A program made the translations under genes and the position numbers. A DNA stretch of 11,686 nt from Bacillota bacterium (GTDB lineage: Bacteria > Bacillota > Clostridia > UBA1381): contig JAJQAT010000009.1 in NCBI GenBank assembly GCA_021203665.1, positions 1-11,686 of the forward strand, written 5' to 3'. Positions within the stretch are counted from its first letter, which is position 1; every line of letters begins with the position of its first letter. The notes under the pieces were generated by a model that saw only the letters and a list, made by a program, of their open reading frames with translations, ran no database searches and was not told the DNA's origin. Shown here piece by piece: positions 1-6,803 of this stretch.

Positions 1-28
1 TTATGTAAACCTCAAGCTGTTTATAAAA

Positions 29-219
29 TTATCCCCGTTTTGAGTATAAAGCGCGGATAAATCGCGCAAAAGGACAGGCTTCGGGGAAATTTTAAAAGCA
101 AAAAACGTGGATAAGTGCATGGATAACGTGGATATTAACATATACGTAACATTATTGTAACAAGAATTATGTAAAACGATACAGAGGTGTAATTTTTGTA
201 ATTGAATATACGCGGATAA
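29..219. promoter_or_regulatory. Cluster of DnaA-box-like 9-mers upstream of radA
   Basis: Six 9-mers resemble the DnaA box TTATCCACA or its complement TGTGGATAA. One is in forward orientation: TTATCCCCG at 29-37. Five are in reverse orientation: CGCGGATAA at 52-60, CGTGGATAA at 106-114 (one mismatch), CATGGATAA at 118-126, CGTGGATAT at 127-135 and CGCGGATAA at 211-219. All except the one at 106-114 have two mismatches. The stretch 136-210 is strongly AT-rich. The last site lies between the -35 and -10 boxes of the radA promoter, so a bound protein would be expected to affect radA transcription. This may be a DnaA-titrating or regulatory region, part of an origin, or chance, because the word GCGGATA is also common inside genes here. 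The upstream neighbour is not visible. Confidence 0.4.
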
Positions 220-230
220 TGTTGTATAAT
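202..230 (+). promoter_or_regulatory. Sigma-A-type promoter of radA
   Basis: TTGAAT at 202-207 serves as -35 and a perfect TATAAT at 225-230 as -10, separated by 17 bp. Transcription would begin near 237, giving a leader of about 30 nt before the radA ATG. A DnaA-box-like 9-mer occupies 211-219 within the spacer. Confidence 0.8.
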
Positions 231-269
231 AGGTAACAGAAAGGTTTGAAAGGATTAACGGTTATAATT

Positions 270-1644
270 ATGAAATCAAAAACGACGTATATATGTAACG
301 AATGCGGGTATCAGTCGCCAAAATGGATGGGAAAATGCCCGGGCTGCAACAGCTGGAACACAATGGAGGAAACCATTGTGGCGGATAAGAAGACCTCCGC
401 CGCGAGGACGGCTGCGGCGTCGGGCGTTTCCGCCGCGGTAAAGCCGAAAAAAATAGGCGACGTTCAAGCCGGCAGCGAAACGAGATACAAAACGGGATTT
501 AAGGAGCTTGACAGAGTACTCGGAGGAGGAATAGTCAAGGGTTCGCTGATTCTTGTGGGCGGCGACCCGGGAATAGGGAAATCCACGCTGCTTTTGCAGA
601 TATGCCAAAAGGCGGGAGAGGAAAAGAAAATTCTGTATGTTTCCGGCGAGGAATCCGAGGGACAGATAAAAATGAGAGCCGAAAGGCTCGGCGTAACGTG
701 CGAAAGCCTCTACCTCATATCCGAAACGGATGTGGAAACGATAATCGAGTGCATCAACGGCGTAAAGCCGGACATCGTGATAATCGACTCCATACAGACT
801 ATGAACAGACAGGATATAACCCTCGGCGGCGGGCAGCGTTCCGCAGGTTAGAGAGGCCACCAACGCGTTTATGCGTATCGCGAAGACTATGGGAATAGCT
901 ATGTTCATTGTCGGACACGTAACAAAGGAGGGCGCGATTGCGGGACCGAGAGTGCTGGAGCATATGGTGGACTGCGTTCTGTATTTTGAGGGCGACAGGC
1001 AGCTTTCGTTCAGGATTTTGAGAGCGGTTAAAAACCGTTTCGGCTCGACGAATGAAATAGGCGTGTTTGAAATGTGCGACGCGGGACTTCGCGAGGTGGA
1101 TAACCCGTCCAAAATGCTGCTTGAGGGCAGAAATACCGATATATCCGGCAGCGCCATTGTCTGCGCCATGGAGGGCAGCCGAGGGGTTATGGCGGAGATA
1201 CAGGCGCTTGTGACGCCTACCGGCTTCGGCAATCCGCGCCGCATGGCGAACGGCATAGACCTTTACCGCACGCTTTTGCTTATAGCCGTGCTTGAAAAGC
1301 GCGCGAGAATGAATTTGTCCAATTCGGACGTGTATGTGAATGTGGCGGGAGGACTTCGCATTGACGAGACAGCCGCGGATTTGGGCATATGCGCGGCGAT
1401 TGCGACAAGCCAGGCGGATATTTTGCTGCCGCCCGATATGATATTCATAGGCGAGGTCGGGCTCGGAGGAGAATTAAGAGGTGTTTCTCAGCTTGAAAAG
1501 CGTATACGCGAGGCGGCAAAGCTCGGATTTAAGTCGGCTATAGTACCGAAGCAGTCTATGCGCGGCGTTAAGGTGCCGGACGGCTTTGCCGCATACGGAA
1601 TAAGAACGGTGCAGGAAATGATTAATATGCTCCGCCGCAAATAA
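270..1644 (+). pseudogene. radA: DNA repair protein RadA (Sms), interrupted by a single-base frameshift
   Basis: RadA is a RecA-like ATPase/helicase of the cytoplasm that promotes branch migration and processing of recombination intermediates. Visible parts, in order: a CxxC-x10-CxxC zinc finger (C9, C12, C23, C26), Walker A GDPGIGKST (about residues 98-106), a Walker B region ending DIVIIDS, the RadA-specific KNRFG motif, and a C-terminal Lon-like domain. The first frame stops at 851 (TAG), and homology resumes one base out of phase. Removing one C from the CCC at 820-822 restores the usual SAAGSVPQVRE segment and gives 457 aa, the normal family length. The start is ATG 270, which begins the typical MKSKTTYxCxxCG; an in-frame TTG at 246 is less likely because its ribosome site would be too close. 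AAAGGA (249-254) lies 15 nt upstream of the ATG, an unusually long spacing. The gene is either truly broken or carries a sequencing/assembly error; everything else in it looks conserved. Confidence 0.95.
819..823 (+). other. Frameshift position in radA (extra C)
   Basis: The upstream frame reads ATA ACC CTC GGC. The family sequence needs ATA ACC TCG GCG GCG, which is obtained by dropping one of the three Cs at 820-822. No slippery heptamer, internal Shine-Dalgarno or obvious stimulatory structure was seen, so programmed frameshifting is not favoured. Confidence 0.85.
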
Positions 1645-1673
1645 CCGCGCGTACTTGCCAAAAACGCGGTAGG

Positions 1674-1702
1674 TTGACATTTTCGCGAATTTATATTATA
1701 AT
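1674..1702 (+). promoter_or_regulatory. Perfect-consensus sigma-A promoter for the membrane protein-ricT unit
   Basis: TTGACA at 1674-1679 and TATAAT at 1697-1702 are separated by exactly 17 bp. This matches the housekeeping consensus at all 12 positions, 30 bp after the radA stop. It predicts a transcript starting near 1709 and strong constitutive expression of the next two genes. Confidence 0.88.
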
Positions 1703-1738
1703 AGTAGAAAACAGAGAAATCTAAAAGGGGTTTTGACC

Positions 1739-2212
1739 GTGGAGGAGACAAGAACGGGCGGCGGAAAGGAATTTATATTCGCCGTGATATGGTCGATAGT
1801 GCTGATTTTTATCGGTGAATATATAGTTTATCTGATGCCGTCGTGGAAAATCATGGGCATCATAATAACCATACTGATGTTCTGCGTGCTCGGATTTTTT
1901 GTGCTTACGCGCTACGCGGCTATTTATACGTTCAGCCTGAAAAACGACAGGCTGCGCGTGAACAGAAAAATAGGACACAGAAACAAAGAGGTGGATTTCG
2001 CGGTGTCGGATGTAAAGTCGGTCACAAGACAAAAGCCCTCGGACGCGCCCAAAAGCATTCAGATAATGAGGACGAGCGTGTTTTCCCGCAAAAACATATG
2101 GTATGTGGTTTACGAAAAGAACAGAGTGAAAAATATGCTTGTGTGCGATATGTCAAAGAATATGGCGGATAAGCTCAGAAGCCGCGCGAAGAACACTAAA
2201 GCGAAGGCATAG
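1739..2212 (+). CDS. Small membrane protein of unknown function, two N-terminal helices and a cytosolic domain
   Basis: I do not recognise a named family. The 157-aa product has two hydrophobic segments (about residues 12-33 and 38-57) joined by a short turn containing PSW. A basic, strand-rich domain of about 95 residues follows, starting YTFSLKNDRLRV and ending in a lysine/arginine-rich tail. The pattern of short strands after a helical hairpin recalls bacterial PH-like (bPH) domains of small membrane proteins, but this is inference from shape only. The chosen start is GTG 1739, 8 nt after AAAAGGGG (1723-1730); the in-frame TTG at 1733 would leave only 2 nt. A perfect-consensus promoter precedes it, and ricT follows after 25 nt (10 nt if ricT begins at 2223), so the two are probably co-transcribed. 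Confidence 0.8.
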   Translation: MEETRTGGGKEFIFAVIWSIVLIFIGEYIVYLMPSWKIMGIIITILMFCVLGFFVLTRYAAIYTFSLKNDRLRVNRKIGHRNKEVDFAVSDVKSVTRQKPSDAPKSIQIMRTSVFSRKNIWYVVYEKNRVKNMLVCDMSKNMADKLRSRAKNTKAKA

Positions 2213-2237
2213 CTTGAAAGGAATGAGTTTTTTAGAT

Positions 2238-3089
2238 ATGATTAATGTTATAGGCGTGCGTTTCAAGCCCGCGGGCAAAACGTACTATTTTGACCCTCTC
2301 GATTTTGACATTAAGAGGGGCGATCACGTAATCGTCGAAACGACAAGGGGAATGGAATACGGCGACGTGGTAATGGCGGGCAAGCCCGTCAGGGAGGAGC
2401 AGTTCAAAAAGCAGCTAAAGGGAGTTATACGCGTGGCAACGGACGCGGACACCGAAAAATACAAGAAAAACAAGGAGCTTGAAAGGGAGGCGTATAAAAT
2501 ATGCCTTGAAAAAATAAAGAAGCACAAGCTCGAGATGAAGCTGGTAGAGGTGGAGTACACCTTTGACGGGAACAAAATCCTGTTTTATTTCACCGCGGAC
2601 GGCAGAATTGATTTCCGCGAGTTGGTAAAGGATTTGGCGAACGTCTTCAAAACGCGTATAGAGCTCAGGCAGATAGGCGTGAGGGACGAGGCAAAAACTC
2701 TCGGAAGCATAGGAGTGTGCGGAAGAAGTCTTTGCTGCAGTCAGTTTTTGGGCGAGTTTGCTCCGGTTTCGATAAAAATGGCAAAGGAACAGGGACTTTC
2801 GCTCAATCCCACAAAAATATCCGGAGCCTGCGGCAGACTTATGTGCTGTCTCAAATTCGAGCAGGACACCTACGAGGAGATTTTAAAGATAACGCCGCGC
2901 CAGGGTGCGCTTGTGAAAACGCCCGACGGCACCGGCAGCGTGGAATACGTAAGCCTGCTAAAGGGATTGGTCAAGGTAAAGCTTGATGACGACAACGAAA
3001 AAACCTTAAAGGAATTTAATGTTTCAGACGTAAAAATTCTAAAACGTAATAAGAATAATGAGTTACCAAAGGAAAATAACGCCGATTAA
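2238..3089 (+). CDS. ricT: RicT/YaaT-family PSP1-domain protein
   Basis: In Bacillus subtilis RicT (YaaT) joins RicA and RicF in the Fe-S-containing Ric (Y) complex, which assists RNase Y in mRNA maturation and affects sporulation and biofilm formation. Here the N-terminus NVIGVRFKPAGKTYYFDP and the segment GDHVIVETTRGMEYGDVV are typical of the family. Two cysteine clusters stand out: CGRSLCC (C161, C166, C167) and CGRLMCC (C198, C203, C204), in the conserved context SLNPTKISGACGRLMCC. Length is 283 aa, close to the B. subtilis protein. ATG 2238 matches the family's start; AAAGGA (2217-2222) lies 15 nt upstream of it. ATG 2223 (288 aa) abuts the ribosome site directly, so it is less likely but not excluded. 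The gene follows the small membrane protein and has no terminator of its own. Whether RicA and RicF partners exist in this genome cannot be seen here. Confidence 0.92.
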   Translation: MINVIGVRFKPAGKTYYFDPLDFDIKRGDHVIVETTRGMEYGDVVMAGKPVREEQFKKQLKGVIRVATDADTEKYKKNKELEREAYKICLEKIKKHKLEMKLVEVEYTFDGNKILFYFTADGRIDFRELVKDLANVFKTRIELRQIGVRDEAKTLGSIGVCGRSLCCSQFLGEFAPVSIKMAKEQGLSLNPTKISGACGRLMCCLKFEQDTYEEILKITPRQGALVKTPDGTGSVEYVSLLKGLVKVKLDDDNEKTLKEFNVSDVKILKRNKNNELPKENNAD

Positions 3090-3105
3090 AAATTTTTAAA
3101 AACTA

Positions 3106-3134
3106 TTGAAGTAAGAGTGATTTCGTGATATAAT
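3106..3134 (+). promoter_or_regulatory. Sigma-A-type promoter of the ferredoxin gene
   Basis: TTGAAG at 3106-3111 and TATAAT at 3129-3134 are separated by 17 bp, starting 17 nt after the ricT stop. Transcription would start near 3141, about 46 nt upstream of the ferredoxin ATG. Confidence 0.82.
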
Positions 3135-3186
3135 CATAATGTAAACGTTCAGTGCGGACGGAATTAAAATAAGGAGGTGTATCTCA

Positions 3187-3357
3187 ATGGCATATAAAAT
3201 TTCAGACGCTTGCATAGCTTGCGGAGCTTGTGCTGCGGAATGTCCTGTTTCTGCAATCAGTGAGGGCGATAGCCAGTACGTTATCGACGCCGATACTTGT
3301 ATCGAATGCGGTGCGTGCGCGGGTGTATGTCCCGTAGGCGCTCCCGAACAGGCGTAA
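3187..3357 (+). CDS. 2[4Fe-4S] ferredoxin, clostridial type
   Basis: This 56-aa protein is a small soluble electron carrier. It has two CxxCxxCxxxCP motifs (C9, C12, C15, C19 and C38, C41, C44, C48), each binding one [4Fe-4S] cluster in this family. Such ferredoxins carry low-potential electrons between pyruvate:ferredoxin oxidoreductase, hydrogenases and related enzymes of anaerobes. Length matches the classical 55-56-residue proteins. The start is ATG 3187, preceded by AAGGAGG about 9 nt upstream. With its own promoter and a terminator just downstream it appears to be a single-gene transcript, as expected for an abundant protein. The specific partner enzymes cannot be deduced from this window. 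Confidence 0.97.
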   Translation: MAYKISDACIACGACAAECPVSAISEGDSQYVIDADTCIECGACAGVCPVGAPEQA

Positions 3358-3370
3358 CTGCGATAATTGG

Positions 3371-3419
3371 AAAAGGTGTTGTATCGGTAACTCCCATGCA
3401 GCACCTTTTTTGTTTTTTT
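3371..3419 (+). terminator. Intrinsic terminator after the ferredoxin gene
   Basis: An 11-bp stem pairs AAAAGGTGTTG (3371-3381) with CAGCACCTTTT (3399-3409), with one G-U pair and a 17-nt loop. A long T-rich tail runs to 3419. It lies 13 nt after the ferredoxin stop codon. Confidence 0.88.
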
Positions 3420-3455
3420 GACCCCGGGTATTAATTCTTAAAAATAACCTATGCG

Positions 3456-3505
3456 CAGATTGCAATCTGTCGCACACTCTGCTCCTTGCAAGCAAAGCAG
3501 AGTGT
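3456..3505. repeat. Two adjacent inverted repeats in the leader of the clostripain-like gene
   Basis: CAGATTGCAATCTG (3456-3469) is a perfect 14-bp palindrome, extended by GCG/CGC flanks with a single unpaired T. Four bases later, ACACTCTGCT (3474-3483) pairs with AGCAGAGTGT (3496-3505) around a 12-nt loop that itself contains CTTGCAAG. No T-tract follows, so this is not an ordinary terminator. It lies between the ferredoxin terminator and the ribosome site GGAGG of the next gene. A weak promoter guess upstream is TTGACC (3418-3423) and AAAAAT (3440-3445), which would put both hairpins in the transcript leader. The word CGCAGATTGC is shared, inverted, with the repeat at the window's end. It may be an operator, an RNA structure or an interspersed repeat. 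Confidence 0.55.
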
Positions 3506-3539
3506 TGCTTCGATTTAAAATTTATGGAGGTATATACAT

Positions 3540-5444
3540 ATGAAAAGGATTTCGGGCATAATTGCCTTGGCGGCTATGATGCTGACGCTTACAGCCTGCG
3601 GCTCGGGAAGGGTTGTTTACGAGCGGCAGACCGATAAAACGGCGGCTACGGGCAGGTCGTGGACGGTGCTGGTGTATATGTGCGGCGGCAGCGGCGAGAC
3701 GCTAAACGGCTCGTCAAGCGAAAAGCTTGACGATATGATGAAGGTGGAGTACCCCGAAAATATAAGCGTTGTGGTGCAGACGGGCGGCAGCGTGGAATGG
3801 CACACAAAGGGTGTTTACAGCGATTATCTTCAGCGCTTTGAGGTGGGTAACGGCACAATGTATCTTGCCGACCAGGCGGTGGCGGCAAACATGGGCGACT
3901 ACAGAACCCTCGCGGACTTTCTGATGTGGGGCATATCCAATTATGAGTCCGACAGCTATATGCTTATTTTGTCCGGCGCGGGCGGAGGAAGCATATGCGG
4001 CATGGCGTATGACGAGCTTAACGATGACGACAGCCTCACTCTTGAGGAAATATCCTACGCGCTGAGCCTCGCGGGCAAAAACTTTGACATAATCGGTCTT
4101 GACGCGCCTCTTATGGGCAGTCTTGAAACCGCGTCGGCGCTTTCCACGTCGGCGGATTACCTTGTATGCTCACAGGATATTCAGGGCGCGGACAGCTGGG
4201 ATTACGCCGGATTTCTACAGGCGATGTGCGAAAGCCCGTCGGCGGGCGCGGACGAGATAGGCAAAGCGGTATGCAGGACCTATTATGATAAATGCGTTCA
4301 AAACGGCACCGCGGCGGACGCGGCAATGTCGGTTGTGGATATGTCTAAAATATCCACTCTGACGCAGGCTTTTGACGGAATGGCGGGCGAGATGCTCACC
4401 GCGACCGATTCTCTCGACACCTACGCCAATCTCTCAAACGCGATTAATTCCGTGCATATATACGGCGGCGCGACCGACGAGGAGGGATATTCCAACTCGA
4501 TTGACTTGGGCGACGCGGCGGTTAAAATAGGCGGGTATGTCGGCAACACGGCGGATGTTTTGATAGAGGCTTTAAATGATGCGGTTGTGTACAGAGTATG
4601 CGGCGAGCGCCAAATGAACAGCTCGGGACTCAGCGTGTATTATCCCATTTGCGCGGACAGCGAGGAATTGCAGGAATATATGGATATTGTCACAAGCGTG
4701 AAATATAAGGAATATCTGCGTAAAATATGTATAGACTGCGTTTTTGAGTCGGATACCGCGGATTACACCTCCTCATGGGCGTGGACGAATTACGCAAACG
4801 ATATGCAGTGGCTTGAGTATCAGACAGTGCTTGACGGCAATTCATACGAGATTTACCTCACGGGCAATATGTGTATGATTAGGGACGTGTCAATCAATGT
4901 GTATAAAGCGGACGAGCAAAGCGGCAAATATGTGTTTATCGGTAAATATTACGATGTGGACAGCCAATGGGAGGCGGGCATTTTTAAGGACGGCTTCGAC
5001 GGACGTATGCTGAGCCTCGCGGGCAAGAGCGTCAGCGCGCGGCTTGTGAGAAGGTATGACGATTACGAAATTTATTCCGTGCCCGTCATACTGAACGGCG
5101 AGCGGAGCAATATCCGCATAGAGCATGACCGCGCCGCCGACACGTATGAAATTATAGGAGCCTGGGCGGGACTTGACGAGCGCGGAAAAGCCGCGTCCTC
5201 GATAGAAGCCGTCGGATTTTTTGACAGAATAACTCCGATTTTGGCTGTGTACGACGAGGAGCATAAGCAAACGGAATACATAACCGGCGACGCGGGAATG
5301 AGGCTTTTCGGCGGAGCCGAGGAAAGCAAAATAGAAAACGGGGAATATATTTTGGAATACGAGATTACGGACATATACGGCTTAAAGCGCCGCGGCACGC
5401 CCGTAAAGTGCGCCGCGTCCGGAGGGGAATTTCGGTTCGAATAG
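3540..5444 (+). CDS. Clostripain-family (peptidase C11) lipoprotein lacking both catalytic residues
   Basis: C11 peptidases use a His/Cys dyad to cleave after basic residues. This 634-aa protein has a lipoprotein signal peptide (MKRISG, hydrophobic core, lipobox LTAC, Cys20), so it is probably anchored on the outer face of the membrane. Fold landmarks are clear: WTVLVYMCGG (41-50), VVQTGG (78-83), LADFLMWGISNY (124-135), YDE (157-159) and SLTLEEISYAL. The catalytic positions are changed. The family's DHGGG reads GAGGG (Ala147 in place of His; codons GGC GCG GGC), and the family's DACLM reads DAPLM (Pro190 in place of Cys; codons GAC GCG CCT). The fold appears kept but hydrolysis by this dyad seems impossible. 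Residues from about 410 to the end look strand-rich and resemble the extension of other clostripain-like lipoproteins. The start is ATG 3540, with GGAGG about 9 nt upstream. The aminopeptidase gene follows 14 nt downstream, suggesting one transcript. The role is unknown: binding, scaffold or sensor are possibilities. Confidence 0.88.
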   Translation: MKRISGIIALAAMMLTLTACGSGRVVYERQTDKTAATGRSWTVLVYMCGGSGETLNGSSSEKLDDMMKVEYPENISVVVQTGGSVEWHTKGVYSDYLQRFEVGNGTMYLADQAVAANMGDYRTLADFLMWGISNYESDSYMLILSGAGGGSICGMAYDELNDDDSLTLEEISYALSLAGKNFDIIGLDAPLMGSLETASALSTSADYLVCSQDIQGADSWDYAGFLQAMCESPSAGADEIGKAVCRTYYDKCVQNGTAADAAMSVVDMSKISTLTQAFDGMAGEMLTATDSLDTYANLSNAINSVHIYGGATDEEGYSNSIDLGDAAVKIGGYVGNTADVLIEALNDAVVYRVCGERQMNSSGLSVYYPICADSEELQEYMDIVTSVKYKEYLRKICIDCVFESDTADYTSSWAWTNYANDMQWLEYQTVLDGNSYEIYLTGNMCMIRDVSINVYKADEQSGKYVFIGKYYDVDSQWEAGIFKDGFDGRMLSLAGKSVSARLVRRYDDYEIYSVPVILNGERSNIRIEHDRAADTYEIIGAWAGLDERGKAASSIEAVGFFDRITPILAVYDEEHKQTEYITGDAGMRLFGGAEESKIENGEYILEYEITDIYGLKRRGTPVKCAASGGEFRFE

Positions 5445-5458
5445 AGAAGGTATGTAAA

Positions 5459-6712
5459 TTGGAAAACACAAATAAATTAATCAAGTTTATCGAAAAAAGC
5501 ACCGACTGCTATCACACCGTTAAGACCGTGTCGGATATGCTTGAAAAGGACGGCTTTACGCGCCTTTCTGAAAGCGATGAGTGGAATTTGCGCTGCGGCG
5601 GGAGGTATTACGTGACGCGCAATTCATCGTCCGTTATCGCGTTTAAAATCCCGCGCTTTGGCGGCGCGTTTATGATTTGCGCGTCGCATACCGATTCGCC
5701 GTCGTTTAAGCTGAAAAGCGATTTTGAAATAAACGCCGACGGCGCCGTAAAGCTCAGCGTGGAGGGCTACGGAGGAATGATAATGTCCTCTTGGCTTGAC
5801 AGACCGCTGTCCGTTTGCGGACGTGCCGTCACGGTAGAAAACGGCAAAGTTAATACGCGCCTTGTGAATATAGACCGTGATTTGCTTGTAATTCCGAGCC
5901 TTGCGGTTCATATGAGCAGGGATATAAACAAGGGATATGAGTTTAACATAAGGAACGATATGTGCCCCATTGCCGGAGAGCGGAGCGGGGCAATTACGGA
6001 TATTATCGCGGAAAATGCCGGTGTCAAAAGCGGGGAAATAAAGGGATTTGACCTGTCGCTTTATAACCGTATGAAGGGAACAATAATAGGCGCGGACGGC
6101 GAATATTTTTCCGCGCCGAGAATTGACGATTTGCAGTGTGTGTATTCCACGCTTAAAGGCTTTTTGAAGTCCGAAAGCGCGGATAATATATCCGTATTTG
6201 CCGCGTTTGACAATGAGGAGGTCGGCAGCGGCACAAAGCAGGGAGCAAAATCGGGATTTCTGCGCGACACGCTTGAAAGAATATGCTCGGATACGCAGAC
6301 GTATAAAAGAACGCTTTCAAACAGCTTTATGCTCTCGTGCGACAACGCGCACGCCGTTCACCCGAATCACGCGGACAAGTCGGACGTAAATAACCGCGTG
6401 TATATGAACGGCGGCATTGTGATAAAGTATAACGCGAATCAAAGATATACCACCGACGCGGTGTCGGAGGCGGTTGTGAAGTACGTGTGCGAAAGGGCAA
6501 AGGTTCCGTATCAAATGTACGCGAACCGAAGCGATATTGCGGGCGGCTCCACTCTCGGAAATCTCTCAAGTGAAAAGGTGTCGGTTAATACCGCCGATGT
6601 GGGACTTGCGCAGCTTGCGATGCACTCGTCATACGAAACCGCCGGCGCAAGGGACACGACGTATATGATTGATTTCGTAAAGACGTTTTACGAAACCCGC
6701 CCGAAATTTTGA
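5459..6712 (+). CDS. apeB: M18-family zinc aminopeptidase
   Basis: M18 enzymes are cytoplasmic di-zinc exopeptidases that remove N-terminal residues from peptides, often acidic or hydrophobic ones, and assemble into tetrahedral dodecamers. Expected metal and catalytic motifs are in order: SHTDSP (H77), SAPRIDDL (D223/D224 region), FDNEEVGSG (E253, E254), SCDNAHAVHPN (D295) and AMHSSYE (H389). No catalytic residue seems missing. The start is taken as TTG 5459, 8 nt after GAGAAGG (5444-5450), giving 417 aa beginning MENTNKLIKFIEKS, as in homologues. An open frame continues upstream to an ATG at 5408, but that would overlap the previous gene by 37 bp without a good ribosome site. It is likely co-transcribed with the clostripain-like lipoprotein gene and ends at the terminator before alaS. 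The symbol follows common usage for bacterial M18 proteins; exact specificity is not visible. Confidence 0.94.
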   Translation: MENTNKLIKFIEKSTDCYHTVKTVSDMLEKDGFTRLSESDEWNLRCGGRYYVTRNSSSVIAFKIPRFGGAFMICASHTDSPSFKLKSDFEINADGAVKLSVEGYGGMIMSSWLDRPLSVCGRAVTVENGKVNTRLVNIDRDLLVIPSLAVHMSRDINKGYEFNIRNDMCPIAGERSGAITDIIAENAGVKSGEIKGFDLSLYNRMKGTIIGADGEYFSAPRIDDLQCVYSTLKGFLKSESADNISVFAAFDNEEVGSGTKQGAKSGFLRDTLERICSDTQTYKRTLSNSFMLSCDNAHAVHPNHADKSDVNNRVYMNGGIVIKYNANQRYTTDAVSEAVVKYVCERAKVPYQMYANRSDIAGGSTLGNLSSEKVSVNTADVGLAQLAMHSSYETAGARDTTYMIDFVKTFYETRPKF

Positions 6713-6724
6713 TTTGCTAAATTT

Positions 6725-6758
6725 AATTCCCCGTATCTTGACATTACGGGGGATTTTT
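6725..6758 (+). terminator. Intrinsic terminator after the M18 aminopeptidase gene
   Basis: An 11-bp stem pairs AATTCCCCGTA (6725-6735) with TACGGGGGATT (6745-6755), with one G-U pair. It closes a 9-nt loop (6736-6744) and runs into TTTTT (6754-6758). It lies 12 nt after the aminopeptidase stop. The loop holds most of the -35 box of the alaS promoter, so the two signals are nested. Confidence 0.8.
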
Positions 6759-6766
6759 AATATAAT
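6738..6766 (+). promoter_or_regulatory. Perfect-consensus sigma-A promoter of alaS
   Basis: TTGACA at 6738-6743 and TATAAT at 6761-6766 are separated by exactly 17 bp. The start point would be near 6773, leaving a leader of only about 30 nt before the alaS ATG, too short for a T-box. The -35 box lies within the loop of the upstream terminator hairpin. Confidence 0.88.
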
Positions 6767-6803
6767 AGAGGTTAGTTTGAAAACAAAGGAGAATAGATTT
6801 ATT

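Noticed and set aside
1..60. Tail of an upstream + strand gene
   Set aside because: Open frames enter from the left edge and stop at 43 and 60, but neither short translation is recognisable, so no coding tail can be supported.
819..851. Programmed frameshift in radA
   Set aside because: There is no slippery heptamer, no upstream Shine-Dalgarno-like stimulator and no strong downstream hairpin, and radA is not known to use recoding.
276..1256. Long open frame on the minus strand (326 codons) across radA
   Set aside because: It is antisense to a clearly conserved gene, has no ribosome site or family-like sequence, and spans the radA frameshift only because that strand lacks stops in this GC-rich codon pattern.
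1644..1670. ACCGCG/CGCGGT inverted repeat after radA as a terminator
   Set aside because: The stem is only 6 bp with a 15-nt loop and no T-tract follows, so it is not a credible intrinsic terminator.
6713..6803. Possible T-box riboswitch before alaS
   Set aside because: The promoter lies at 6738-6766, leaving only about 30 nt of leader, with no T-box sequence and no specifier stem.
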